Assembly: GCF_002975205.1 (NCBI RefSeq)
Contig: NZ_PCOC01000001.1
Span: 62,001 to 126,000, forward strand
Origin: Ochrobactrum vermis
Lineage (GTDB): Bacteria; Pseudomonadota; Alphaproteobacteria; Rhizobiales; Rhizobiaceae
Length of the DNA stretch: 64,000 nt
Direction of reading: 5' to 3'
A model generated the notes under the pieces. That model saw only the letters and a list, made by a program, of their open reading frames with translations, was not told the origin of the DNA and made no database searches. Position 1 is the stretch's first letter, and every line of letters starts with the position of its first letter. The position numbers were made by a program, and so were the translations under genes. Positions 1 through 9,165 of the stretch are shown piece after piece.

Positions 1-54
1 GGTCAGGACGAGGGCGGCGGCAATGCCGAGGCGTCTTTCGGTTCTGGCCTGCAT
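1..54 (-). CDS. Unknown protein, N-terminal fragment
   Basis: Only the first 18 codons are inside the window; the gene continues beyond the left edge. An AAGGAG ribosome site lies six bases before the ATG, which supports the start. The visible residues, an arginine-rich MQARTERR followed by small hydrophobic residues, look like the start of a signal peptide or membrane anchor. It lies on the same strand as the coupled pair that ends 100 bp upstream and may be their downstream partner. The function cannot be read from this fragment. Confidence 0.6.
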   Translation of the reverse strand, partial: MQARTERRLGIAAALVLT

Positions 55-154
55 TTCTATCTCCTTGCGCCATGTGACGGCGACTTAAAATCTGGAATCA
101 TCTTCATTCGCAAAACGCTGGGACTTTTCCGGTCGAGGACCGATCTGGGACCGA

Positions 155-664
155 TCAGTGAAAAGTCGCGCGCTGCGTAAAATTCAAAGCGCTGTCGATG
201 GCATGAATGGGTATTGGCAATAAAGTCTGGCCGAAATCAGCCAGCGTGTCGGCAAAATTGCGGGCTGCTCCTGCCACATCGTCGCAGCGACGATGGCAGG
301 CAATGGCTGCAAGGCAGGTATCGAGCAGCAGCGCGTCCTGATTCTGGATGCCGGAAATCAGCCCCAGCGTCAGGCATTCCTCCCGGCAGACATGGTGCGA
401 GTCGAAAGGGAAGGCGCGCAACTGGCAACTGGCGCAATGGCGCAGCACGCGGATGAAATGCGACAGCTCGCCCACCGCACGTTTTGCTTCCGACGGTCCG
501 AGAACTTCCGAATAGAGGCCCCAGGTCATTTCCCACGGGATGATGGAGCCGGTCTCGAAACCCGCAGTCCAGCGGCGATAGCCTTCCAGCACCAGCTTCT
601 CCGGCAGACGGTCGAAATAGCCTGCGGTATTGGCGCCGTTCAGTTGGGATATGCGCATATTCAT
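155..664 (-). CDS. Cys/His-rich hypothetical protein, 169 aa
   Basis: I do not recognise the family. The ATG at 664 is preceded by GGGAGG and overlaps the stop codon of a small upstream gene (ATGA), so translation is probably coupled; a longer in-frame extension to 871 is therefore unlikely. The C-terminal two thirds hold many potential metal ligands: C77 and C80 (CxxC), H90, H91, C93, C97, C117, C123, H124 and C127. There is no signal peptide or obvious membrane segment, so a cytoplasmic protein is expected. An iron-control-type palindrome lies about 310 bp upstream, which fits a metal-linked role, but that is inference. It could bind a metal or an iron-sulfur cluster, or be disulfide-rich. 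Confidence 0.75.
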   Translation of the reverse strand: MNMRISQLNGANTAGYFDRLPEKLVLEGYRRWTAGFETGSIIPWEMTWGLYSEVLGPSEAKRAVGELSHFIRVLRHCASCQLRAFPFDSHHVCREECLTLGLISGIQNQDALLLDTCLAAIACHRRCDDVAGAARNFADTLADFGQTLLPIPIHAIDSALNFTQRATFH

Positions 665-846
665 GTCCGCCTCCCGAGGAAGTTGCGGAATGAGGACATG
701 CGTGCAGATGCGGGGCCTGCGCCCTGCTTCTCCGCCGAGGGACGTTCGGTTTCCCCCCGCACATTGCAATATCCGGTCGGCAAGAGACCGAGCTGCCAAG
801 GCAGGCCGTCGACATTTGCGGACCGGCATTCGCCGAGACCAATCAT
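661..846 (-). CDS. Small translationally coupled peptide, 61 aa
   Basis: A very good ribosome site (TTGGAGG, six bases before the ATG) starts this short reading frame, and its TGA overlaps the ATG of the next gene (ATGA). These two signals are better support than the coding content, which is low in recognisable features. The peptide begins MIGLGEC, has two cysteines (C7 and C27) in its first half, a glycine/alanine-rich middle and a basic end (NFLGRRT). No family is recognised. It may be a true small protein or a leader peptide whose translation sets the level of the Cys/His-rich protein downstream. Confidence 0.5.
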   Translation of the reverse strand: MIGLGECRSANVDGLPWQLGLLPTGYCNVRGETERPSAEKQGAGPASARMSSFRNFLGRRT

Positions 847-972
847 TGGTCCTCCAATCGAAAGGGTTCAAGGCCCAGACATCAAAGGTTGTGAATTTGC
901 ACTAGGGATAGAAGCATGAAAAATCATCTGGAGTCAATTCCTCAACTTTAAAATCATATTAGATTTCAATCA

Positions 973-989
973 TTTAGAATTATTCTAGA
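973..989 (-). promoter_or_regulatory. Iron-control-element-like palindrome (Irr box)
   Basis: TTTAGAA-TTA-TTCTAGA matches the rhizobial iron control element TTTAGAA-NNN-TTCTAAA with one mismatch and lies in an AT-rich stretch about 130 bp before the small coupled gene on the minus strand. Irr, the haem-responsive Fur-family regulator of Brucella and rhizobia, binds such boxes. No good gene starts on the plus strand next to it, so the minus-strand pair is the likely target. Confidence 0.5.
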
Positions 990-1024
990 CTCTAATTGTC
1001 ATGTTTACAGCATTCAACGAAGAA

Positions 1025-1054
1025 CGCAACCGCTGTGGGGGAACAGCGGTTGCG
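1025..1054 (-). terminator. Hairpin after the copper-protein gene
   Basis: A perfect 12-bp stem (CGCAACCGCTGT and its complement) with a 6-base loop lies about 145 bp beyond the stop of the YcnI-PCu(A)C gene. The following T-run is weak, so termination is likely but not certain. The rest of 847-1197 holds no convincing gene; a 66-codon plus-strand frame at 1001-1201 has no ribosome site. Confidence 0.45.
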
Positions 1055-1197
1055 GCAAACGGGCGCATAATGCGCGAAGGAGAGAGGACGCGGATCATTC
1101 GCCCTTTTGCTAAGGGATCGGTCTTCGCAATTGAACTTTCAGGCATTTCCCGAAACCGCACAGATAGCGCGCGGCTTGCCGGAAACGGCTGGTTCGC

Positions 1198-2208
1198 TTA
1201 GTGACCCGAGTGCTCTCCGTCCTTCTGGCCGCTTTTGGCTGTGACGGGGAAATCGATCGTGACCTTGCCGGCCTTTTCGAATTGCAGCGTTACCGGCACG
1301 GTCTCGCCTTCCTTGTAAGGTTTTTCCGGCTGGATGAACATGAGGTGATAGCCGCCCGACTTCAGCTCGACTTTTTCACCTGCCGGAATGTCCAGTCCGC
1401 CTTCGAGCTGGCGCATCTTCATCACGTCATCCTGCATCGTCATTTCGTGGATTTCGACGCGCTTGACGCCTTCGGTGGTGACGGAAACCAGCTTGTCGGC
1501 ATCCTTGCCGTCATTGGCGATGGTCAGGAAGCCGCCTGCGACCTTGGCACCGGGAACCATGGCGCGCACCGAAGGAGCCGTGATTTCCAGATCGCCAAGC
1601 TTTGTCGGCACTGCGGCCTGCATGGAGGCATGGTCCATCTGGCCCATCATCTTGTCGTGGCCCCCGTGCCCGTCGTCACCGGCTGCGGCCATCACGTGCA
1701 ACTGCGGCGCAGGGTGCTTCAGATCGTGCGGGTTCTGGCCGTCCTTTGCGATTTCCGTCCAGGCGACCGATGCGTCGCTTCCGCAAAGCTGGGTCACGGG
1801 GAAGGAAAGGGTTGTATCCTTGTCGAATTTGGCAAGCTGGCCGACAACGGTGAATTCGTCATAGAAATCGCCGGGCAGATTGCCGTCGGTGAAGCGGACT
1901 TCGCGGACGCCCGCGGTCACGTCCTTGCCGTGCACCTTGTAGCTCTGGGCATAGTCGCCCTTGACGGTTTCGATCTTCCAGCCCGCCTTGACCTGCGGCT
2001 GGGCAGAAATGAAGCCTTCGGGAAGCTCGACCTTCAATTCGGTCGTGGCTTTGCCATCGCAGCCATGCGGAACGCGGAAGGTTGCCTTGTAGAAGCTGCC
2101 TGCCTTGGCTTCACTCTGGTCGAGCGACGAATGGGCATTGGCCATGCCGGCAGAAGCGCACAGAGCGGCAATCGAGATCGCGGAGGCGAAAAGACGATAG
2201 TTTTTCAT
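1198..2208 (-). CDS. YcnI (DUF1775) - PCu(A)C copper chaperone fusion
   Basis: The 336-aa protein is a periplasmic copper-handling fusion. A signal peptide ends at ANA, so the mature protein would start with His26; in YcnI proteins this N-terminal histidine is a copper ligand. Residues about 26-175 form the DUF1775 domain, followed by a His/Met-rich linker (about 180-205, DGHGGHDKMMGQMDH) and a C-terminal PCu(A)C domain with the expected H, M and HxM ligands (VEIHEM, MKMRQLEGG, GGYHLMF). PCu(A)C proteins deliver Cu(I) to the CuA site of cytochrome oxidase. The start at 2208 was chosen because it opens the signal peptide; an upstream extension adds only a non-signal tail. A DUF2946 gene lies 118 bp upstream on the same strand, a pairing common in alphaproteobacteria. 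Confidence 0.9.
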   Translation of the reverse strand: MKNYRLFASAISIAALCASAGMANAHSSLDQSEAKAGSFYKATFRVPHGCDGKATTELKVELPEGFISAQPQVKAGWKIETVKGDYAQSYKVHGKDVTAGVREVRFTDGNLPGDFYDEFTVVGQLAKFDKDTTLSFPVTQLCGSDASVAWTEIAKDGQNPHDLKHPAPQLHVMAAAGDDGHGGHDKMMGQMDHASMQAAVPTKLGDLEITAPSVRAMVPGAKVAGGFLTIANDGKDADKLVSVTTEGVKRVEIHEMTMQDDVMKMRQLEGGLDIPAGEKVELKSGGYHLMFIQPEKPYKEGETVPVTLQFEKAGKVTIDFPVTAKSGQKDGEHSGH

Positions 2209-2326
2209 TGTTTCAAACCTGAATAATCGTTGGAAGGCACACCGGTACCAAGTTCGGGGGAACAGAGTTCGGGCGCGTTTCATTCCCGAATGCGGTCCGG
2301 GAAACGCATTCGCTCAAACGGGATAT

Positions 2327-2725
2327 TCAGGCGAGGGGTGGCGCTTGTGGCGGCGCAGAGGGCGGGTAGGTGCTGTGCCGCAAGATGGGCTGCGGCGGCA
2401 CAATCCCGTCGGCCATGGCAATATTGGGGGCGGCACCGCTGGAATCCGCTGGCGCAGGGCACAGGAAGGCTGACGAAATCCGGCAGGCTTCGCAACTGGT
2501 GTTGCTCAGATGCTTGTCGTGATCCTTCTGGCCCGGATCGGAGCCATGATCGCCGATACAGAGAACCGGGTAGGTTCCATCCGGCAGTCTGTATTGGGCA
2601 AGCTGATAGCTGTCGGGGGCATTGAGGTCGACGGGCTTGTGCGCAAAGGCGACGAACATCAGGGCGAATACGCTCAAGATGCGTATTGCCAGAGACATCC
2701 GATATTGGCCGATGCTCGTCTTCAA
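2327..2725 (-). CDS. DUF2946-like small exported protein
   Basis: A 132-aa protein with an N-terminal hydrophobic segment (SLAIRILSVFALMFVAFAH) and a periplasmic part containing a short CEAC motif (C-x2-C) and a proline-rich C-terminus. This pattern matches DUF2946 proteins, which commonly sit beside copper chaperones. The start is either a TTG at 2725, which has GGAG about ten bases upstream, or the ATG at 2698, which has no clear ribosome site; TTG is preferred. It probably shares a transcript with the YcnI-PCu(A)C gene. A role in copper handling is inferred from context only. Confidence 0.7.
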   Translation of the reverse strand: MKTSIGQYRMSLAIRILSVFALMFVAFAHKPVDLNAPDSYQLAQYRLPDGTYPVLCIGDHGSDPGQKDHDKHLSNTSCEACRISSAFLCPAPADSSGAAPNIAMADGIVPPQPILRHSTYPPSAPPQAPPLA

Positions 2726-2792
2726 CTCAAAGCTTCTCCATTCAAGCCGAGTTTACCTAGCCTATGAGGGCCGTCTTTGCCAAGCATCAAAC

Positions 2793-2823
2793 AGAACCGG
2801 CGCGAATTGGTCGCGCCGGTTCT
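2793..2823 (-). terminator. Hairpin terminator of the GMC operon
   Basis: A perfect 12-bp stem (AGAACCGGCGCG) with a 7-base loop lies 36 bp after the GMC oxidoreductase stop codon. Read on the minus strand the stem is followed by TGTTTGAT, a modest T-rich tail. Confidence 0.6.
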
Positions 2824-2858
2824 CCTTTTGGGCGGTTGGGGGAGAATAAGCCCGGCGG

Positions 2859-4430
2859 TCAGATCGTCCGCTTCTTCATCTGTTCCGCGATATAGTCTGC
2901 CTGTCGGATGGCTAGAGCCACGATGGTCAGGGTCGGGTTTTCCGCCCCGCCGGAGGTGAACTGGCTACCATCGGAAACAAACAGATTCTTGATGTCGTGC
3001 GTCTGCCCGTGCTTGTTCACGACGCCGTCCTGCGGTTTTTCGCTCATCCGGTTGGTGCCGAGATTATGTGTCGACGGATAGGGTGGTGTCGGGAAAGTGC
3101 GCACGGCACCGACGGCTTCATAGAGGGCCTTGCCCTGCGCATAAGCATGGGTGCGCATGGCGATATCGTTCGGATGATCGTCGTAATAGACATCGGGAAC
3201 GGGCAGGCCGTGCTCGTCCTTCACGTCCTTGCTCAGCGTGATGCGGTTTTTCTCCTGCGGCATGTCTTCGCCGACGATCCACAGACCCGCCATGTTGACA
3301 TAGTCATCCAGTGCCGAGGTGAAGCTGCGCCCCCAGCCGCCCGGATTGAGGAAAGCGGCCATGAAGGGCAGGCCGAGCGAGATGGTTTCCATCTCATAGC
3401 CGCCGACGAAGCCTCGCTTCGGGTTATGGGCGGCCTCGTCGCGGATGATGCCCGCCATGGTGGTGCCGCGATACATATGAACCGGCTTTTCGAACGAGGC
3501 ATAGACCGATCCCGTCATATGGCGCAGATAGTTGCGCCCGACCTGTCCCGACGAATTGGCAAGCCCGTCCGGGAATTTCGATGAGGCCGAGTTGAGCAGC
3601 AGGCGCGGGCTCTCGATCGAATTGCCTGCAACGCAGACGACGCGCGCTTTTTGCAAATGCTGCTTGCCGTCCTTGTCGGCATAGAGCACGCCCGTCACCT
3701 TGCCAGCCGCATTATGCTCGATCTTGAGCGCCGTGCATTCGGGGCGAACTTCCAGCTTGCCGGTTTCCTCGCCCTTGGGAATTTCGGTATAAAGCGTCGA
3801 CCATTTCGCACCCCATTTGCAGCCCTGAAAGCAGAAGCCGGTCTGCTGGCAGCCCATGCGGTCATCGCGCGGCGCGGAATTGATCGCCATGCGACCCGTA
3901 TGACATTCCTTGTAACCGAGCTTGTCGGCACCGGCTTTCATCACCTTGAAATTGTTGTTGCCCGGCAGGCCTTCAATGCCGTTGGTGCGGGTGACGCCCA
4001 TCTTGTCTTCGGCTTTGGTGTAATAAGGCTCCAGATCGGCAAGCGTGATCGGCCAGTCGAGCAGATTTGCCCCTTCGACCTTGCCGTAATGGGTCAGGGC
4101 CTGGAACTCGTAATCCTGAAAACGCAGCGATGCGCCAGCCCAGTGCGTGGTGGTGCCGCCGACGGCTTTCACGATCCATGCAGGCAGGTTCGGAAAGTCC
4201 TTCGCGACCCGCCAGTCGCCTGACGTGGTGCGCTTGTCGAGCCAGGCAAGCTGCGCAAAGCTGTCCCATTCGTCATTGATGAAATCTTCGAATTCGTGAC
4301 GTTTTCCGGCTTCCAGAATGACGACGTCGATGCCTTTTTGCGCCAGTTCGTTGCCGAGCGTGCCGCCGCCAGCACCTGAACCGATGATGACGACGACCTT
4401 GTCGTCCTTGAGATCATATGGAGCAGCCAT
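2859..4430 (-). CDS. GMC-family oxidoreductase, large dehydrogenase subunit
   Basis: A 523-aa FAD-dependent GMC oxidoreductase of the gluconate/sorbitol-type dehydrogenase group. The ADP-binding motif GSGAGGGTLG lies at about residues 17-26, the FAD-contact segment GGTTTHWAG near residue 93, and the C-terminal active-site region has HNLGTNRM followed by DGSQFTSGGAENPTLT. The ATG at 4430 has GGAGG six bases upstream. There is no signal peptide of its own; the next gene upstream (92 bp) encodes a Tat-signal small subunit, so the pair is probably exported folded together. Family members oxidise polyols, sugars or sugar acids and pass electrons to the respiratory chain. The substrate cannot be deduced, and no cytochrome subunit gene is adjacent. 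Confidence 0.88.
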   Translation of the reverse strand: MAAPYDLKDDKVVVIIGSGAGGGTLGNELAQKGIDVVILEAGKRHEFEDFINDEWDSFAQLAWLDKRTTSGDWRVAKDFPNLPAWIVKAVGGTTTHWAGASLRFQDYEFQALTHYGKVEGANLLDWPITLADLEPYYTKAEDKMGVTRTNGIEGLPGNNNFKVMKAGADKLGYKECHTGRMAINSAPRDDRMGCQQTGFCFQGCKWGAKWSTLYTEIPKGEETGKLEVRPECTALKIEHNAAGKVTGVLYADKDGKQHLQKARVVCVAGNSIESPRLLLNSASSKFPDGLANSSGQVGRNYLRHMTGSVYASFEKPVHMYRGTTMAGIIRDEAAHNPKRGFVGGYEMETISLGLPFMAAFLNPGGWGRSFTSALDDYVNMAGLWIVGEDMPQEKNRITLSKDVKDEHGLPVPDVYYDDHPNDIAMRTHAYAQGKALYEAVGAVRTFPTPPYPSTHNLGTNRMSEKPQDGVVNKHGQTHDIKNLFVSDGSQFTSGGAENPTLTIVALAIRQADYIAEQMKKRTI

Positions 4431-4522
4431 GGTTTCCTCCCAATGCTTCGCCGTTTCCGCAAAACGCAAGGCGCTTGCAGGACGGTGGTGCCGCTTTGAA
4501 TTGGTTGAGCCTGATCAGCCCC

Positions 4523-5077
4523 TTAAAGCCATTCGATATCGTCGAAGCCGCGATGGATATAACCGCCCTTGGAATAGGATTCGCCTTCGTAACCGAAGAG
4601 CGGCCAGATATCCTTCTGGTTATAAAGGCCGGTCACAAGTCCGCTGCGCACCTTCTGGAAAAAGGGACTTTTCTCGATATCGCGCAGGATCGCGACGCGC
4701 TCTTCTTCCCAGCCCAGCCCCAGATAGCCCCCGGTTCCGGCCCGCTTGTTCAGATCGGCAACGCCGTCCTCGATCAGCTTTTTGAGTGTTTCGTCCTTGG
4801 CGGAATCCATGTCGTAGGGTTTGACGGCAATGGCGTAAAATCGGTCGGGCAGCTGGTCGTGCGGATAGATATCGCGTGCGAGCTGGATGAGTGTCGCCAT
4901 GGTCTCGGGCTTGAGCGTGGTGGTTTCAAGCGCCCATGCGAATTGCGGGCAGATAACGGCATTGCCGCTGATGACCAGCATGGCCCCAAGGCTCAGTCCT
5001 GCACCGCGCTTCAAGAGGTCGCGGCGGGAGAGCTTCTTTTTTTCATGGGTGGAAAGACCGTCGAAAACGGTTGTCAT
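4523..5077 (-). CDS. Gluconate 2-dehydrogenase subunit 3-like, Tat-exported
   Basis: A 184-aa small subunit of a membrane-associated GMC dehydrogenase. The N-terminus contains a twin-arginine signal (KLSRRDLLKRGAGLSLGAM), and the mature part has the family pattern: ETTTLKPETMATLIQLARDIYPHDQLPD, here recognised in shorter blocks such as IQLARDIYPHD near residue 65. The start at 5077 has GGAGGAG upstream. In this family the small subunit carries the Tat signal and drags the FAD subunit across the membrane. It is the first gene of the two-gene operon. Confidence 0.85.
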   Translation of the reverse strand: MTTVFDGLSTHEKKKLSRRDLLKRGAGLSLGAMLVISGNAVICPQFAWALETTTLKPETMATLIQLARDIYPHDQLPDRFYAIAVKPYDMDSAKDETLKKLIEDGVADLNKRAGTGGYLGLGWEEERVAILRDIEKSPFFQKVRSGLVTGLYNQKDIWPLFGYEGESYSKGGYIHRGFDDIEWL

Positions 5078-5167
5078 TCGGTTCTCCTCCTTTGCTTGCT
5101 CATCCAGTATGGATGGGCTGGCTAACGCGCACCCGGAGGTTTTTACCACCGGGAACGCTGGTATCCC

Positions 5168-5202
5168 GTCTTTGACGGTCGCTCCTCCCGACCGTTAAAG
5201 AC
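5168..5202. other. Inverted repeat between glyoxalase and dehydrogenase genes
   Basis: A 14-bp stem (GTCTTTGACGGTCG, one G-T pair) with a 7-base loop lies 13 bp beyond the stop of the glyoxalase gene. It lacks a T-run, so it may be a weak terminator or transcript-end protector. Confidence 0.4.
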
Positions 5203-5215
5203 GATAGAAAGCGGC

Positions 5216-5611
5216 TTACTGGTAACGGCCGCCGCGCTGCAGAACTTCGATCTTGTAGCCGTCCGGATCTTCCACGAAGAAGAAACGGGCGAGCTGCACG
5301 CCGTTATTCTTGAAATCGACAAGCTTGCCGACCTTGAAGCCGAGTTCGGTAAAGCGGGCATGTTCCGCATCGACATCGTCAACCGCCACAGCGAGATGGC
5401 CGTAACCGTCACCCAGATTGTACGGTTCGGTGCGCCCCTTGTTGACGGTCAGCTCGACTTCGAAGTCGGCTTCGGCATTGCGCAGATAGATCAGCGTGAA
5501 GGTTTCGAAATCGATGCGTTCTGCAATGTCGAGCTTGAAGGCCGGGCTGTAAAAGGAAACGGATTTTTCCTCATCGAGAACACGGATCATCGAATGGATG
5601 GCTTTAGCCAC
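5216..5611 (-). CDS. gloA: Lactoylglutathione lyase-like VOC protein (glyoxalase I)
   Basis: A 131-aa protein with the two-repeat VOC fold of glyoxalase I, which isomerises the hemithioacetal of methylglyoxal and glutathione to lactoylglutathione. Expected metal ligands are present: His6 (AIHSMIRV), a Glu in the first repeat (DFEVELT), His in GYGHLAVAV and Glu in KIEVLQRG. The start is a GTG at 5611 with AGGAG seven bases upstream; a later ATG would remove the first metal-ligand strand. The length matches bacterial GloA. A different VOC activity is possible but less likely. Confidence 0.85.
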   Translation of the reverse strand: MAKAIHSMIRVLDEEKSVSFYSPAFKLDIAERIDFETFTLIYLRNAEADFEVELTVNKGRTEPYNLGDGYGHLAVAVDDVDAEHARFTELGFKVGKLVDFKNNGVQLARFFFVEDPDGYKIEVLQRGGRYQ

Positions 5612-5753
5612 AAGCTACTCCTGTTTCTTATGCCGCTTTGTCAAAAGCGGCTTGCGATTGTCTTGCTGGTTGTCGATTATGAAAGAAAAAACGACGGCGT
5701 GGTGGCAATCGGCTACCACAACCAAGTTCGTGCTCTAAAGGATGGAGGAACCC

Positions 5754-6047
5754 ATGTGCAAGGTTTTCGCGGAGCAGGACCCGGAAGGCTACCGGCAGAT
5801 CAATCGCTCCGTGCGCATTGGCGGGCATTCCACCAGCATTCAGCTGGAAGCGACCTTCTGGCGCCTGCTGGATGAGATCGCGGCCAGCCAGAACCTGACC
5901 ACGCCGCGCTTCATCTCGACGCTCTACGATGAAGCGCTGGAGGCTAATGGCGCGATCCCGAATTTCGCCTCCATGCTGCGCACCACCTGCGCGCTTTACC
6001 TCATGGGGGATCGCCCCGAGACGGCTGTCTGTGAGGAAGCAGCCTGA
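5754..6047 (+). CDS. Ribbon-helix-helix domain protein
   Basis: A 97-aa protein with a ribbon-helix-helix domain (about residues 18-85): the strand NRSVRIGGHSTSIQLE, the helix FWRLLDEIAA and the end segment NFASMLRTTCALYL are typical of the alphaproteobacterial RHH_4 family. These are probable small DNA-binding regulators; no target is known here. The ATG at 5754 has GGAGG seven bases upstream and is preferred to the ATG 12 bp earlier. It stands alone between divergent gloA and mrp. Confidence 0.8.
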   Translation: MCKVFAEQDPEGYRQINRSVRIGGHSTSIQLEATFWRLLDEIAASQNLTTPRFISTLYDEALEANGAIPNFASMLRTTCALYLMGDRPETAVCEEAA

Positions 6048-6127
6048 AACAGCCGCCGGATGAGGCCCTGAACAAGGCATTGGCCTTTTGGTGAAAAGGG
6101 ACTAATGCAGTAAGGCACTATGGGAAT

Positions 6128-6175
6128 AGGGGAGTAAGGGAATAGGTGGTTAAGGCCCTATTCCCTTACTCCCCT
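6128..6175. repeat. 19-bp perfect inverted repeat before mrp
   Basis: AGGGGAGTAAGGGAATAGG and its exact complement are separated by ten bases, ending 15 bases before the mrp start codon and just before its AAGGGA ribosome site. Related GGGGAATAGGGG / CTTACTCCCTTACTCCC blocks recur at about 32.45-32.59 kb, so this is a dispersed family. Confidence 0.8.
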
Positions 6176-6190
6176 AACAAGGGAATCGAA

Positions 6191-7363
6191 ATGGCAAGCG
6201 TAACGCGCGAACAGGTTCTGGAGCGGCTGAAGACCGTGACGGGGCCGGACTTCGAAAGCGATGTTGTGTCGCTCGGACTGGTATCGGATATCTTCATTGC
6301 CGACGGCAAGGTCTTCTTCTCCATCACGGTTCCTGCCGAGCGCGCCGATGCGCTGGAGCCGATGCGGCTTGCCGCAGAAAAGGCCGTGAAGGAAATTCCC
6401 GGCGTTTCCGGTGCGCTGGTCACGCTGACGGCGGAAAAGAGAGGCGGGCGCACCAGTGACGATGCCCCGCCGCCGCCAAAGCCGCAACCGCGTCCTGCTG
6501 CGGCCGCACCCGCGCAGCATCGCCATCCGCCACAGCCACAGCGCCCGGCGCAAAAGCCCGGTATTCCGGGCGTCGGCGCGATCATTGCGGTCGCATCCGG
6601 CAAGGGCGGCGTTGGCAAGTCCACCACGGCGGTCAATCTGGCGCTTGGCCTTGCGGCCAATGGCTTGAAGGTCGGCATTCTCGATGCCGATATTTACGGT
6701 CCCTCCATGCCGCGCCTTCTGGGTCTTTCCGGTCGCCCGGAAACGATCGAAGGCCGCATCCTGAAGCCGATGGAAAATTACGGCATCAAGGTCATGTCGA
6801 TGGGCTTCATGGTCGATGAGGAAACGCCGATGATCTGGCGCGGGCCGATGGTCATGTCGGCGCTGACGCAGATGCTGCGCGAAGTGGCATGGGGCGAGCT
6901 TGATGTTCTGGTGGTCGATATGCCTCCGGGCACTGGCGACGCACAGCTCACCATGGCGCAGCAGGTGCCGCTGGCGGGCGCCGTCGTGGTTTCGACGCCG
7001 CAGGATCTGGCGCTGATCGATGCGCGCAAGGGGCTCAACATGTTCCGCAAGGTGGATGTGCCGCTTCTGGGTATCGTCGAGAATATGAGCTACTTCATCG
7101 CGCCCGATACCGGCAATCGCTACGATATTTTCGGCAATGGCGGCGCGCGCAGGGAGGCCGAACGTCTCGATGTGCCGTTCCTGGGCGAGGTGCCGCTGCA
7201 TATGGATGTGCGCGCCTATTCGGACAATGGCACGCCGATCACCGTCGAGGAGCCGGACAGCGAACACGCGAAAATCTATCGCGAGATTGCGGTCAAGGTC
7301 TGGGACAACATGAAGGGCGGCAAGGGGGCTGGCAGGCCAGCACCGGCGATTGTTTTTGAATAA
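6191..7363 (+). CDS. mrp: Mrp/ApbC family iron-sulfur cluster carrier ATPase
   Basis: A 390-aa protein of the Mrp/NBP35 type, which carries and hands on Fe-S clusters in the cytoplasm. An N-terminal MIP18-like (DUF59) domain covers about residues 1-90, followed by a proline/histidine-rich linker and a P-loop ATPase with the deviant Walker A motif SGKGGVGKST at about residue 136, DADIYGPSMP and DMPPGTGD. I do not see the usual C-terminal CxxC clearly; the segment where it would fall reads NMSYFIAPDTGNRYDIFG, so cluster binding by that route looks absent, as in some alphaproteobacterial members. The start at 6191 was chosen for MASVTREQ and its AAGGGA site. Confidence 0.88.
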   Translation: MASVTREQVLERLKTVTGPDFESDVVSLGLVSDIFIADGKVFFSITVPAERADALEPMRLAAEKAVKEIPGVSGALVTLTAEKRGGRTSDDAPPPPKPQPRPAAAAPAQHRHPPQPQRPAQKPGIPGVGAIIAVASGKGGVGKSTTAVNLALGLAANGLKVGILDADIYGPSMPRLLGLSGRPETIEGRILKPMENYGIKVMSMGFMVDEETPMIWRGPMVMSALTQMLREVAWGELDVLVVDMPPGTGDAQLTMAQQVPLAGAVVVSTPQDLALIDARKGLNMFRKVDVPLLGIVENMSYFIAPDTGNRYDIFGNGGARREAERLDVPFLGEVPLHMDVRAYSDNGTPITVEEPDSEHAKIYREIAVKVWDNMKGGKGAGRPAPAIVFE

Positions 7364-7365
7364 AA

Positions 7366-7389
7366 AAAAGGGCCGTTTCCGGCCCTTTT
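7366..7389. terminator. Bidirectional terminator between mrp and pgm
   Basis: A 10-bp stem AAAAGGGCCG with a TTTC loop is flanked by A-run and T-run on the two sides, so it can stop transcription of both convergent genes. Confidence 0.85.
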
Positions 7390-7395
7390 CTTTTG

Positions 7396-9051
<1,656 letters not shown>

Positions 9052-9165
9052 TTAAGCAGTCAATGTGTTGGCATTTGCGGTCATTGCAAGACAACATAGA
9101 TCAAACTTATTGATTGAAAATAACAAAGCGTGTGTTTGTGACGCGATCTGCTACAAATTTATCCG

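Noticed and set aside
1001..1201. 66-codon frame on the plus strand near the iron box
   Set aside because: It has no ribosome site, no recognisable protein features and crosses a terminator-like hairpin.
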